A DNA stretch of 64,000 nucleotides, from positions 310,001 through 374,000 of the forward strand of contig WBOU01000007.1 of NCBI GenBank assembly GCA_009268125.1, in the 5' to 3' direction. Made by a program: the position numbers and the translations under genes. This DNA is from Chloroflexia bacterium SDU3-3. GTDB lineage: Bacteria; Chloroflexota; Chloroflexia; Chloroflexales; Roseiflexaceae. Shown here one piece after another: positions 44,878 to 53,712 of the stretch. The notes under the pieces are model-generated. The model had not been told where the DNA came from and did not search any database. It worked only from the letters and a program-made list of their open reading frames with translations. Within the stretch, counting starts at the first letter, position 1. The number at the start of each line of letters is the position of its first letter.

Positions 44878-45756
44878 ATGAACTTGCACCTCGTCCGTCT
44901 CTTCGCCGCCGTGGCCGCCGAGCAGAGCTTCAGCCGCGCCGCCGAGCGGCTCTATATCAGTCAGCCCGCCATCTCCAAGGGCATCCAGGAGCTGGAGCGC
45001 CAGCTTGACGCCAAGCTGATCGACCGCAGCGCTAGCCCGATCGGCCTGACCGAGGCGGGGCGGCTGCTGCAGCGCTACGCCGCGCAGATCTTCGCCGCCG
45101 AGCGCGGGGCCGAGCGCGCCCTGGCCCAACTGCACAACCTGGAGCGCGGCCACCTGACCATCGGAGCCAGCAGCACGATCGGCATCTATATGCTGCCCGC
45201 GCTGCTGGGCACCTACCACCAGCGCCACCCCGGCGTCGAGCTAGTGCTCGACATCGGCAACACCCAGCAGATCCTCGACCGCCTCACTAGCATGCCGCTG
45301 GACATGGCCTTTGTCGAGGGGCCGGTCGATGCCGAGGGCGTGGCCACGCGGCCCTGGCGCAGCGATACGCTGGTGGCGATCGCCGCGCCCGCGCACCCAC
45401 TGGCCGTCCTGCCTAGGGTCACACTGGCGCAGATCCAGGGCGCCCCGTTCATCGTGCGCGAGCATGGCTCGGGCACCCGCGAGGTGACCGAGGCCGCGCT
45501 GCGCGAGCACCACGTGGAGATCCAGATCGCCATGGAGCTGGGCAGCACCGAGGCGATCAAGCAGGCGGTGATGGCCCGCCTGGGCATTGCTATCGTCTCC
45601 GAGGCCACCGTGAGCGCCGAGCTAGAGAGCGGGCGGCTGGTGGTGCTGGATGTGGAGGGCCTGCGCATCCAGCGCATGCTCAGCACGTTGCATGTGGCCG
45701 GTCGGCCCGCCAGCCGTGCGCTGGAGGCATTCGAATTGCTTCTGGATGAGGTGTAG
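44878..45756 (+). CDS. LysR-type transcriptional regulator (YeiE-like)
   Basis: 292-residue regulator with an N-terminal winged helix (LVRLFAAVAAEQSFSRAAERLYISQPAISKGIQELERQLDAKLIDR) and a periplasmic-binding-like effector domain (LTIGASSTIGIYMLPALLGTYHQRHPGVELVLDIGNTQQI). The GASSTIG...P motif and HGSGTREVTE are typical of the CysL/YeiE branch, which senses sulfite or related oxyanions. Its place beside the YeiH exporter supports control of that exporter. Confidence 0.92.
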   Translation: MNLHLVRLFAAVAAEQSFSRAAERLYISQPAISKGIQELERQLDAKLIDRSASPIGLTEAGRLLQRYAAQIFAAERGAERALAQLHNLERGHLTIGASSTIGIYMLPALLGTYHQRHPGVELVLDIGNTQQILDRLTSMPLDMAFVEGPVDAEGVATRPWRSDTLVAIAAPAHPLAVLPRVTLAQIQGAPFIVREHGSGTREVTEAALREHHVEIQIAMELGSTEAIKQAVMARLGIAIVSEATVSAELESGRLVVLDVEGLRIQRMLSTLHVAGRPASRALEAFELLLDEV

Positions 45757-45813
45757 ATGCGGAGAACTAGGGGAGCGCAGCGTGTAGAAACGTGCAATTT
45801 CGCAAATATGTGC

Positions 45814-45842
45814 TTGTGAAAACGGTACATCTGTGCTATAAT
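45814..45842 (+). promoter_or_regulatory. Promoter of the SSB-linked gene pair
   Basis: TTGTGA (45814-45819), 17-base spacer containing an extended TGC, then TATAAT (45837-45842). Confidence 0.7.
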
Positions 45843-45970
45843 TACGGCTACATCCCCTGGGCTTGCGGCACTCGCCGCCAACGCGACAGCAGGGAAGAGC
45901 ATCTACTGGTAAACACGAGTAACCGTCGCCTGGCCCGCTCCCACAGCAGCCAGACAGGAGGAACACCACC

Positions 45971-46651
45971 ATGGCAACTACCCGCAAAGCAAGTGAAGAC
46001 CGCAGCGTCGCCCGCACCTACCGCGCCGCCGTGCGCATCGGCGAGGACTACATCACCATCGAGGAGACCGTCACCCTGCCGGTGGACGCCACCGACGAGG
46101 ATGTGACCAAGGCGGTCGACCTCGGCATGCGCATCTACCAGGCCCAGCGCGAGGCCGTGGAGGCGCAGATCAGCGCCATCCGCGAGGCTGGCGGTGCCCC
46201 CGCGCCCTTCACCGTGCGCGACCCTGATTCGCCTGCCAGCGACAAGCAGCGCAACTACATCGCCGCCCTTCAGGAAGACCTGGCGTGGAGCGCCGAGCAG
46301 CTCTCGGCCTACGCCGGCGAGCAAGAGGTCGACCTGGTGACAATGACGAAGGGCCAGGCCAGCACCTTTATCGATGGCCTGAAGAAGCTGGCCGAGGAGC
46401 GCCCTGCCTACCGTGGCGCTGCCGCCAGCAGCCAGCCCGCGCCGCGCCCTGCCGCCCCTTCTGGCCAGCCCGCCGATGAGCGCCAGCTCCAGGCCCTGGA
46501 GAAGCTGGCTCGCACCCACAGCATCTCGCTGGAGGATGCGGCCCAGGATCGCTACGGCGTCGCCTCGGCCCAGCTCACCTACGATCAGGCCGCCACGCTG
46601 CTGCGTGAGTTCCAGAAGAACGGCCAGCAGCGCCGCGTTGTCGCATCCTAA
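45971..46651 (+). CDS. Unknown protein with two DUF3072-like repeats, next to ssb
   Basis: 226 residues, soluble. An N-terminal domain (about 15-75) is followed by a motif SDKQRNYIAALQEDLAWSAEQ...LVTMTKGQASTFIDGLKKL (about 88-140). A Pro/Ala linker and a second, diverged copy (DERQLQALEKLARTHSISLEDA...LTYDQAATLLREFQKN, about 168-218) follow. The KQ..YI..L / LTK.QAS..ID.L pattern resembles the small DUF3072 domain. An AGGAGG site precedes the ATG. It shares a strand and probably a transcript with ssb, so a DNA-related role is a fair guess. Confidence 0.7.
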   Translation: MATTRKASEDRSVARTYRAAVRIGEDYITIEETVTLPVDATDEDVTKAVDLGMRIYQAQREAVEAQISAIREAGGAPAPFTVRDPDSPASDKQRNYIAALQEDLAWSAEQLSAYAGEQEVDLVTMTKGQASTFIDGLKKLAEERPAYRGAAASSQPAPRPAAPSGQPADERQLQALEKLARTHSISLEDAAQDRYGVASAQLTYDQAATLLREFQKNGQQRRVVAS

Positions 46652-46770
46652 ATCGCGCTCGAAATCAGGCGATATCTGCGTAACTCCCCTCGCCCAACGG
46701 CGGTATATAGCCAAAGACCAGCCGCTTGTTGCTGGCACCTAAACAAGAGTATCTACGAAAGGGAAGAGCA

Positions 46771-47190
46771 ATGAACACCATCAAGGGCACGACAAACCGG
46801 GTTGAGCTGATCGGTTGGCTGGGGATGGACCCCGAGCAGCGGTTCCTGCCATCGGGCGTTGCGGTCTGCAACTTCCGAGTCGCAACCAAGCGCTACGCCG
46901 GGCGCATGGAGTCTGGTGAGCGGATCGTGGAGACGGATTGGTTGCCGGTCGAGGTTTGGGAGCGTCAGGCAGAGCTGTGTGGCCAGTTTTTGCACAAGGG
47001 CAGCCGCGTCCGGGTGGTCGGGCATCTTGAGACGCAGTCGTGGGAAGACAAGAAGACCGGCGAGCGGCGCTTTAAGCTGTTGGTCCGCGCCGAAGACGTG
47101 CTCTTCCTCGATGCGAAGCCGGAGGCACAGCAGGCCGCCGAGGCGGCGGAGGATCTTTCCCAGGACTCGGTCGAGGATCTTCCGTTCTAG
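46771..47190 (+). CDS. ssb: Single-stranded DNA-binding protein
   Basis: 139-residue OB-fold protein: NRVELIGWLGMDPEQRFLPSGVAVCNFRVATKRY, WLPVEVWERQAELCGQFLHKGSRVRVVGHLETQSWEDKKTGERRF. The C-terminus ends EDLPF, a good match to the acidic tail (DDIPF type) that recruits replication and repair proteins. The disordered linker is very short. GGGAAGAG precedes the ATG at 46771. A larger housekeeping ssb may exist elsewhere. Confidence 0.93.
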   Translation: MNTIKGTTNRVELIGWLGMDPEQRFLPSGVAVCNFRVATKRYAGRMESGERIVETDWLPVEVWERQAELCGQFLHKGSRVRVVGHLETQSWEDKKTGERRFKLLVRAEDVLFLDAKPEAQQAAEAAEDLSQDSVEDLPF

Positions 47191-47208
47191 CACCCCGCCG
47201 CCAAGGCA

Positions 47209-47249
47209 CACCAGGGCCGGGCAACCGCACAGGTTGCCCGGCCCTGGTG
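47209..47249 (+). terminator. Terminator after ssb
   Basis: A perfect 18-bp stem CACCAGGGCCGGGCAACC / GGTTGCCCGGCCCTGGTG with a 5-base loop, without a clear T-run. Confidence 0.75.
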
Positions 47250-47346
47250 CGTGCTGGCCCCAAAGTTGCTTGCCCTATGCGAAGAAAACCTCTGCGCCGC
47301 TCGCTGCGTATAGATGCTAGGCATAGCAACAGGAGGAATATCGACC

Positions 47347-48369
47347 ATGAGTCTCATTTCCATAAAACGAAGCGCCGCAAAACGAAGCGCCCCGAAGCGC
47401 CAGCCCAAGCTCGCCACGGCGCTGGGCGGCGGGGCGCTGGCCACGCTGCTGGGCGGCATCGCCTACAGCGCGTGGGTGGTGCCGCACGAGCTGCCGCTTC
47501 CCAACGCCGTCTCGGGCGAACGCCGCGAGCTGAGCAGCGCCACGGCGGGCCAGCTAAGCTACTACACGGCGGGCGAGGGCGAGCCGCTGCTGCTCATCCA
47601 CAGCATCAACGCCGCCGCCTCATCCTACGAGGTCCGCCCGATTTACGAGCACTATGCGCCTAACCGCAAGGTCTACGCGCTTGACCTGCCGGGCTTCGGC
47701 TTCTCCGAGCGCTCCGACCGCAGCTACACGCCGCGCCTGTTCACGGATGCCGTTCTGGCCATGGTCGAGGAGATCCAGCGTGAGACCGGCGCGGAGCAGA
47801 TCGACGCGCTGGCGCTCTCGCTCAGCAGCGAGTTCCTGGCCCGCGCGGCCAGCGAGCGCCCCGAGGCCTTCCGCAGCCTCGCGCTGGTCTCGCCCACAGC
47901 GTTCAGCGCGGGCGACCGCTACTATGAGGAGCCGGGCAGCACGCGGGGAATCCCCGCGCTGCAGTCGGTGTACAAGGTGCCGCTGTGGAGCCAGGCCTTC
48001 TTCGATGGCCTGAACAGCCGCGCCAGCCAGCGCTACTACCTGGGCAAGACGTTTGGCTCGGAGCATATCGACAAGGGCCTGCTGGAGTACTCGTATCAGA
48101 CGGCGCACCAGCCGGGGGCGCGCTTCGCCCCGCTGACGTTTATCTCGGGCACGCTGTTCAGCGCCGACATCGACCGCGTGTACGACCAGCTTGATATGCC
48201 GGTGTGGCTGGCCCACGGCACCCACGGCGACTTCCAGGACTACACGGGCGTGGGCAAGGTGCAGAACCGGCCCAACTGGAAGGTGCGCGAGTTCCCAACC
48301 GGCGCGCTGCCGCACTTCGAGCTGCTGGATGTGTTCACATCCGACTACGATGCCTTTCTGAACAGCTAG
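47347..48369 (+). CDS. Membrane-anchored alpha/beta-fold hydrolase-like protein
   Basis: 340 residues. A basic N-terminus is followed by one membrane helix (about 22-48), then an alpha/beta hydrolase fold: LLLIHSINAAASSYEVRPIYEHYAPNRKVYALDLPGFGFSERS. The expected nucleophile elbow G-x-S-x-G reads ALALSLSSEFLARAA, so a Ser is present but both glycines are replaced. A late His lies in GALPHFELLD. It may be an active but divergent hydrolase or a non-catalytic relative. The start has AGGAGG upstream. Confidence 0.78.
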   Translation: MSLISIKRSAAKRSAPKRQPKLATALGGGALATLLGGIAYSAWVVPHELPLPNAVSGERRELSSATAGQLSYYTAGEGEPLLLIHSINAAASSYEVRPIYEHYAPNRKVYALDLPGFGFSERSDRSYTPRLFTDAVLAMVEEIQRETGAEQIDALALSLSSEFLARAASERPEAFRSLALVSPTAFSAGDRYYEEPGSTRGIPALQSVYKVPLWSQAFFDGLNSRASQRYYLGKTFGSEHIDKGLLEYSYQTAHQPGARFAPLTFISGTLFSADIDRVYDQLDMPVWLAHGTHGDFQDYTGVGKVQNRPNWKVREFPTGALPHFELLDVFTSDYDAFLNS

Positions 48370-48385
48370 ATCGTCGTTTTATGTG

Positions 48386-48417
48386 GCCGTGCGCTGGGAA
48401 ACTGGCGCACGGCTTTT
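48386..48417 (+). terminator. Terminator after the hydrolase gene
   Basis: GCCGTGCGC / GCGCACGGC stem followed by TTTTGC. Confidence 0.8.
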
Positions 48418-48535
48418 GCATTCATCGATGTGTTATGATGGCGTCATCGCGGCCTCACGCGCTATTCATTCGCCTCGTGCCTTACTTCATCTATGGTAGA
48501 CACGGTTAGGACACTGTAGCAATGGAGGAAAATCG

Positions 48536-48931
48536 ATGAGCGCATCACTTGTTGTCAATGTCATTGTGGTGCTGCTGCTTGGCGCGGCGGCGCTACGTGC
48601 TGGCCGCAGGCCAGAGCGCGCACCCTGGCTGGGATGGCTGCTGGTGATTTTGTATCTTGCCGCCTGCGCGGCTGCCTTTTTGGTGTGGGGGCGCGATGGC
48701 GAGGGCATGGCGCTCGCTGGGCTGCTGGTGGGTATGCCATGGTCGTTTGGCATAGCGCTGCTGCTCAGCCCAGTGATCACGATTGACGCGCTGATCGCTT
48801 GGCCGGGCGGCGCAGCGGTAGCGACCTGCGCGCTGCTGCTGATCATGACGCTGAACGCGCGACTGCTGTTCTTGGTGGGTAGTCGGCTGCCTGCGCTGTG
48901 GGGAGGGCGGGCGGCATCCCCACAGCCATAG
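48536..48931 (+). CDS. Small polytopic membrane protein of unknown function
   Basis: 131 residues with about four predicted membrane helices (LVVNVIVVLLLGAAAL, GWLLVILYLAACAAAFLVW, FGIALLLSPVITI, ATCALLLIMTLNARLLFLV). A TGGAGGA site precedes the ATG. The layout recalls small actinobacterial SCO4225-like membrane proteins, but I cannot assign a function. Confidence 0.65.
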   Translation: MSASLVVNVIVVLLLGAAALRAGRRPERAPWLGWLLVILYLAACAAAFLVWGRDGEGMALAGLLVGMPWSFGIALLLSPVITIDALIAWPGGAAVATCALLLIMTLNARLLFLVGSRLPALWGGRAASPQP

Positions 48932-48965
48932 CTGGCTAGGGCTGGAGCGCCTTCATTGATCCTGT

Positions 48966-49002
48966 AGAATCTTGGTGCCTTGGAGTCTTGGTGGTAAAGG
49001 AT
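48966..49002 (+). repeat. Dispersed 8-bp-period repeat upstream of mfd
   Basis: TAGAATCTTGGTGCCTTGGA followed by GTCTTGGTGGTAAAGG, reading toward mfd. Confidence 0.8.
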
Positions 49003-49075
49003 CTGCTTTCTGTTGAGAACGCATAGACCACTCCGGTGTAGATCAGGCCCGATCATGTGGCGCGGGTACGCCTCG

Positions 49076-49084
49076 TGCTATAAT
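49076..49084 (+). promoter_or_regulatory. Extended -10 before mfd
   Basis: TGCTATAAT, about 100 bases before the start codon; no good -35. Confidence 0.5.
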
Positions 49085-49184
49085 GCGAACACATATGTTA
49101 CGGGGCCAGTCGTCAGCGACTTGGCCCTCTTTCGACTGCACAAAAGCCCTGTGTCGATGGGGTCTGAGAAATACCTAGGGACGA

Positions 49185-52100
49185 ATGGAACTACACCAAC
49201 TTCTCACCGAGCTGGCCGACAGCCAGCAGGTGACGGCGATCATGGCCAGCCTGCGCGAGCGGGAGGCGGCGCGGCTGCGCGTGGCCCCGGCGCTGGGCGC
49301 GGCGCGGCCCGCCCTGGTGGCCGCGCTCGCGGCCCGCTGGGATGCCCCGGTGCTGTATGTGACAACCAACGACGACCTAGCCCAGCGCGCCCACGCCGAC
49401 CTCTGCGAGTGGCTGGGCGACGGCGTGGCCATCCACTTCCCCGCCAGCGATGCGCTGCCCTACGAGCAGATGTCGCCCGGCCCCGGCGTGCTGGCCGGGC
49501 GGCTGCGGGTGCTGGCCCGGCTGGCCGCGCCCCAGCCGCCGCTGGTGGTGGTGGCCTCGGCCAAGGCGCTGATGCAGATCACGCTCACGCCCGAGCAGTG
49601 GCGCTCCGCCGCGATCACGCTGCGGCAGGGCGAGGAGCGCAGCCCCGATGGGCTGGTGCAGCGCTGGGTCGACCTGGGCTACCGCACCACGCCCACCGTG
49701 GAGGAGCCGGGCGAGCTGAACCGGCGCGGCGGCATCCTGGATATCTGGCCGCCGGGCGATGACCTGCCGCTGCGGATCGAGTTTTTCGGCGACGAGGTGG
49801 ACAGCCTGCGCCGCTTCGACCCGGTGAGCCAGCGCAGCGAGCGCCGCGAGCGCGAGGTGGTGGTCGGCCCGCCGACCGATATACCGCTGTGGAATGCGGC
49901 CAGCGCCGCCGCGCGGCTGCGGGCCATGCCGATCGACTCGCTGCGGATCGAGGCCCGCGAGGAGTGGAACGCGGCGATCGAGCGGATCGCCAGCGGCGAG
50001 CGCTTCGAGGCGCGCGGCTTCTACGCGCCGTTCTTCCGCGCCGAGGGCGAGCGGGCCTCGCTGCTGAGCCACCTGCCCGAGCAGGCGCTAGTGCTGCTGG
50101 GCGACACCGTGCTGCTGGAGCAGCACGCCTGGGAGGTCGACCAGCAGGCCGAGGAGCGCCGCGCCACCCATATCGAGTCGGGCGAGCTGCCGCGCAGCTT
50201 CCCCAAGCCCTACCTGGCCTGGGCCGAGCTGCTGGGCCACGCCGAAGATCTGGCGCAGGCCGACCTTTCCAACAACGACCTGCCCAGCCAGCGCGGCGAG
50301 CTGGTGCTGGCCCCGCCCGAGCTGCTGCCCGCCGACCTGTTTGGCGGCCAGCTCAAGGGCCTCATCCACGACATCGTGGAGCGCACCCAGCGCGGCGAGC
50401 GCGTGATCGCGATCACCCCGCAGGCGGCGCGCATCCAGGAGCTGGTGGCCGAGGCCCAGGCCGAGCAGGGCGGCGACCCCGAGCTGTTCACCGCGCTGCA
50501 CGGCGCGCTCGACCAGGGCTGGCGCGCGCCGTGCATCCCCGCCACGCTCTACACCGACAGCGAGATCTTCGGCTGGCGGCAGCGGCGCGTGGTGGGCGAG
50601 CGCAAGGGCCGCGACCGCGACGCCGACGCGCGGGCCAGCTTCCTGCGCGGGCTGAAGCCGGGCGACTACGTGGTGCATATCGAGCACGGCATCGCCCAGT
50701 ACGATGGCGTGATACGCCGCACCGTGGGCAAGATCGAGCGCGACTACCTGGTGCTGAAGTACGCCGAGGGCGACAAGCTGTATGTGCCGGTCGACCAGAT
50801 CGACCGCGTGTCGCGCTACATCGGCTCGGGCGACGCCACGCCGCAGCTGACGCGGCTGGGCACCCAGGAGTGGGAGCGCGCCAAGCGCAAGGCCCGCGCC
50901 GCCGTGGAGGATCTGGCCGACGACCTGCTGGAGCTGTATGCGGCGCGGCAGGCCAGCGAGGGCTTCGCCTTCTCGCCCGATAACGAGTGGCAGCGCGAGA
51001 TGGAGGACGCCTTCCCCTACATCGAGACCGCCGACCAGATCCGCGCGATCGAGGCCACCAAGCAGGACATGGAGCACTCGCTGCCCATGGACCGGCTGGT
51101 GATCGGCGACGTGGGCTTTGGCAAGACCGAGGTGGCGCTGCGGGCGGCCTTCAAGGCTATTCAGGATGGCAAGCAGGTGGCCGTGCTGGTGCCCACCACC
51201 GTGCTGGCCCAGCAGCACTACGACACCTTCAAGCGGCGGCTGGCCACCTTCCCCGTGAAGATCGAGATGCTCTCGCGGCTGCGCTCTGCCATGCAGCAGA
51301 CCGAGATCCTGGGCGAGCTGCTGCGCGGCGAGGTCGACATCCTGGTGGGCACCCACCGGCTGCTCTCGCAGGATGTGGTGTTCAAAGATCTGGGGCTGCT
51401 GGTGGTAGATGAGGAGCAGCGCTTTGGGGTGCGCCACAAGGAGCGAATCAAGCAGATCCGCGCCAATATTGACGTGCTGACCCTGACCGCGACGCCCATT
51501 CCGCGCACGCTGCACATGGCCATGGCCGGTATCCGCGACATGAGCGTGATCGACACGCCGCCCGAGGACCGCATCCCGATCAAGACCTATGTGATGCCGC
51601 ACGACGACAAGCTGGTGCGCGAGGCTATCCTGCGCGAGATCGAGCGCGGCGGGCAGGTGTTCTACATCCACAACCGCGTGCAGAGCATCTACTACATGGC
51701 CGACCGCCTGAAGCACCTGGTGCCCGAGGCCCGCTACATCGTTGGGCACGGCCAGCTGGGCGAGAAGCAGCTTGAGAAGGTGATGCTGGACTTCTTCAGC
51801 GGCAAGGCCGATGTGCTGGTGAGCACCACCATCGTGGAGAGCGGGCTGGATGTGCCAAACGCCAACACCATCATCATCGACGACGCGGTGAACTACGGTC
51901 TGGCCCAGCTCTACCAGCTGCGCGGGCGGGTGGGCCGCAGCACCCAGCGGGCCTACGCCTACCTGTTCTACGCTGCCGACCGCCGGATCTCCGACGAGGC
52001 CCACGAGCGGCTCCAGGCCATCCAGGAGGCCACCGAGCTAGGCGCGGGCCTGCGTATCGCCATGCGCGACCTGGAGATACGCGGCGCGGGCAACCTGCTG

Positions 52101-52802
52101 GGGGCCGAGCAGAGCGGCCACATCGCCGCCGTGGGCTTCGACCTCTACACGCGGCTGCTGGAGCAGGCGGTGAGCACGCTCAAGCAGCAGTTCAACGCGG
52201 GCGTGCCGGTCAAGCCCAAGAAGCAGGCCGCGCCCAAGGGTGCCGCGCCCGCCGCACCGGACGCGCCCGCCGCACCCAAGGCCGCGCCCAAGAAGCCGAC
52301 CATCAAGGTCGACGAGAAGGTGCTGGTCGGCCCGCTGGTGACGCTGGATCTGCCGCTGGATGCCTACATCCCCGCCGACTACATCCCCGACGACCGCGTG
52401 CGGCTGGAGGTTTACCAGCGCCTGGCCGAGGCCCAGACGCCCCAGCGCGTGCGCGAGCTGCGCACCGAGCTGCGCGACCGCTTCGGCGAGCCGCCCGAGC
52501 CGGTGGAGAGCCTGCTCACCTGGCTGATGATCAAGGCGCTCTCGCTGCGCGCCGGGGTCGGGTCGATCGTCACCACCGACGAGGAGTTTATCATCCGCCT
52601 GCCCGAGGCGGGCGTGGCCGAGCGCGAGCGGCTACGCCAGAGCCTCAAGCACGATGGCGCGGTCAAGATCGGGCCGCAGTTCGCGCGGCTGGATCGGCGC
52701 ACGGTGCGCGACGAGTGGGTGCCCGCGCTCTCGGGCATCCTGGAGACAGTGGCCCGCCAGCGTGCCGAGCGGCTGCCTACTGGCGCGCAAAAATATACAT
52801 AA
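49185..52802 (+). CDS. mfd: Transcription-repair coupling factor Mfd
   Basis: 1205-residue ATPase that removes stalled RNA polymerase and recruits UvrA. The UvrB-homology region (about 10-330) is followed by the polymerase-interacting domain (DYVVHIEHGIAQYDGV...KLYVPVDQIDRVSRYIG, about 485-550), and the RecG-like motor with Walker A GDVGFGKTE (near 640) and DEEQ box (near 740), motif VI region QLRGRVGRSTQRAYAYL, and a C-terminal TRCF domain. A lysine/alanine/proline-rich insert (about 1010-1042) precedes TRCF. Its 3' end overlaps the convergent DUF218 gene by 26 bases. Confidence 0.97.
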   Translation: MELHQLLTELADSQQVTAIMASLREREAARLRVAPALGAARPALVAALAARWDAPVLYVTTNDDLAQRAHADLCEWLGDGVAIHFPASDALPYEQMSPGPGVLAGRLRVLARLAAPQPPLVVVASAKALMQITLTPEQWRSAAITLRQGEERSPDGLVQRWVDLGYRTTPTVEEPGELNRRGGILDIWPPGDDLPLRIEFFGDEVDSLRRFDPVSQRSERREREVVVGPPTDIPLWNAASAAARLRAMPIDSLRIEAREEWNAAIERIASGERFEARGFYAPFFRAEGERASLLSHLPEQALVLLGDTVLLEQHAWEVDQQAEERRATHIESGELPRSFPKPYLAWAELLGHAEDLAQADLSNNDLPSQRGELVLAPPELLPADLFGGQLKGLIHDIVERTQRGERVIAITPQAARIQELVAEAQAEQGGDPELFTALHGALDQGWRAPCIPATLYTDSEIFGWRQRRVVGERKGRDRDADARASFLRGLKPGDYVVHIEHGIAQYDGVIRRTVGKIERDYLVLKYAEGDKLYVPVDQIDRVSRYIGSGDATPQLTRLGTQEWERAKRKARAAVEDLADDLLELYAARQASEGFAFSPDNEWQREMEDAFPYIETADQIRAIEATKQDMEHSLPMDRLVIGDVGFGKTEVALRAAFKAIQDGKQVAVLVPTTVLAQQHYDTFKRRLATFPVKIEMLSRLRSAMQQTEILGELLRGEVDILVGTHRLLSQDVVFKDLGLLVVDEEQRFGVRHKERIKQIRANIDVLTLTATPIPRTLHMAMAGIRDMSVIDTPPEDRIPIKTYVMPHDDKLVREAILREIERGGQVFYIHNRVQSIYYMADRLKHLVPEARYIVGHGQLGEKQLEKVMLDFFSGKADVLVSTTIVESGLDVPNANTIIIDDAVNYGLAQLYQLRGRVGRSTQRAYAYLFYAADRRISDEAHERLQAIQEATELGAGLRIAMRDLEIRGAGNLLGAEQSGHIAAVGFDLYTRLLEQAVSTLKQQFNAGVPVKPKKQAAPKGAAPAAPDAPAAPKAAPKKPTIKVDEKVLVGPLVTLDLPLDAYIPADYIPDDRVRLEVYQRLAEAQTPQRVRELRTELRDRFGEPPEPVESLLTWLMIKALSLRAGVGSIVTTDEEFIIRLPEAGVAERERLRQSLKHDGAVKIGPQFARLDRRTVRDEWVPALSGILETVARQRAERLPTGAQKYT

Positions 52803-53403
52803 GGTAGGCCCCGGCCTCGCGCAGCACGTGCCCGGCCTCCTCGGCGGAGAGCCCGGAGGATGCCGACTGGATGGGCGCGGGCGCGGCGTCTAGCCCCAGG
52901 TCGTGGGCGATCTTCAGCGAGCGCAGCATGTGGTAGCCGTCGCTCACCAGCAGCACGGATGGCATGCCCTGCTCGCGGATGATCTGCGCGGCGTTGGTCA
53001 GGCTCTCCAGTGTGGTGGTGCCGGTCTCCTCGGCGAACAGCGCCCCCGGCTCGACCCCGCGCGAGAGCAGGTACTCGCGGCCCGCCGCCGCCTCGCTGGT
53101 GGTGTCGCCCTTGCCCACGCCGCCGGTGAGGATGATGGCGCTCACGGTGCGGCGCTGGTACAGGTCCAGCGCGCGGTCGAGCCTGGCCCGCAGCACAGGC
53201 GAGGGCGAGCCGTTCCACTGGGCCGCGCCCAGCACCACGGCCACGTTGGCCTGGTGGGCCTCGTCGCGCCCGGCCTGGGCCACGATCAGGCCGCAGACCA
53301 GCAGCAGCAGGGCCACGGCCCCGGCGGCGATCAGGCCCAGCCCGCGCAGGGCGCGCAGCAGCAGTCGGCGCTGCTGGGTGAAGGTTCGTATGGATGTGAT
53401 CAT
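52777..53403 (-). CDS. YdcF/DUF218 family membrane protein
   Basis: 208 residues. A short basic N-terminus, one membrane helix (about 20-45; LGLIAAGAVALLLLVCGLIVAQ), then a DUF218 domain: VAVVLGAAQWNGSPSPVLRARLDRALDLYQRRTVSAIILTGGVG, SEAAAGREYLLSRGV, EETGTTTLESLTNAAQII, VLLVSDGYHMLRSLKIAHDLGL. Related proteins (SanA, YdcF) are envelope-linked with unproven chemistry. A TTGCGC-17-GATAAT promoter ends six bases before the ATG, so the mRNA looks leaderless. It is convergent with mfd. Confidence 0.88.
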   Translation of the reverse strand: MITSIRTFTQQRRLLLRALRGLGLIAAGAVALLLLVCGLIVAQAGRDEAHQANVAVVLGAAQWNGSPSPVLRARLDRALDLYQRRTVSAIILTGGVGKGDTTSEAAAGREYLLSRGVEPGALFAEETGTTTLESLTNAAQIIREQGMPSVLLVSDGYHMLRSLKIAHDLGLDAAPAPIQSASSGLSAEEAGHVLREAGAYLMYIFARQ

Positions 53404-53409
53404 GCCGCC

Positions 53410-53438
53410 ATTATCGCCACAGCGGCGGAGTTGCGCAA
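53410..53438 (-). promoter_or_regulatory. Promoter of the DUF218 gene, leaderless arrangement
   Basis: Minus strand: TTGCGC (53438-53433), 17 bases, GATAAT (53415-53410), then six bases to the ATG at 53403. Confidence 0.55.
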
Positions 53439-53462
53439 GTTGACGCCCTGCGAGCGTATCAA

Positions 53463-53640
53463 GGATATGTACCACCAAGACTCCAAGAGATGCAAATGTG
53501 TGGCCTGCTGCGAAGATATGGGATATCCCATGTTTTGGCGGTAAACGGTTTTCCTCTTCGCTTCTCCGTAGTATTCGTCCCCTTCGTGCCTTTGCGTCTT
53601 CGTGGTATTTATTCCCTTGTGTCTTGGTGGTAAACGGTTC
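53463..53640. repeat. Dispersed 8-bp-period repeats in both directions between divergent genes
   Basis: ACCACCAAGACTCCAAGAG (53471-53489) reads toward the minus-strand DUF218 gene. CTTCGTGCCTTTGCGTCTTC with GTGGTATT and GTGTCTTGGTGGTAAACGG (about 53583-53640) read toward the plus-strand gene at 53713. The 53495-53580 stretch between them shows only decayed units. Confidence 0.85.
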
Positions 53641-53676
53641 ATCCCCCTTGCTGCAACCGCCCACGACGAGATCTCG

Positions 53677-53682
53677 TATAAT
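53677..53682 (+). promoter_or_regulatory. -10 box of the small membrane protein gene
   Basis: TATAAT, 30 bases before the ATG at 53713; AAAGAAAGGG follows as a ribosome binding site. Confidence 0.5.
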
Positions 53683-53712
53683 TGCCACATCTGAAAGAAA
53701 GGGCGGGGCGCG

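Noticed and set aside
50088-52004. A 638-codon minus-strand frame inside mfd
   Set aside because: Shadow of mfd; the translated protein has low-complexity His/Gln/Leu-rich content and no start signals.
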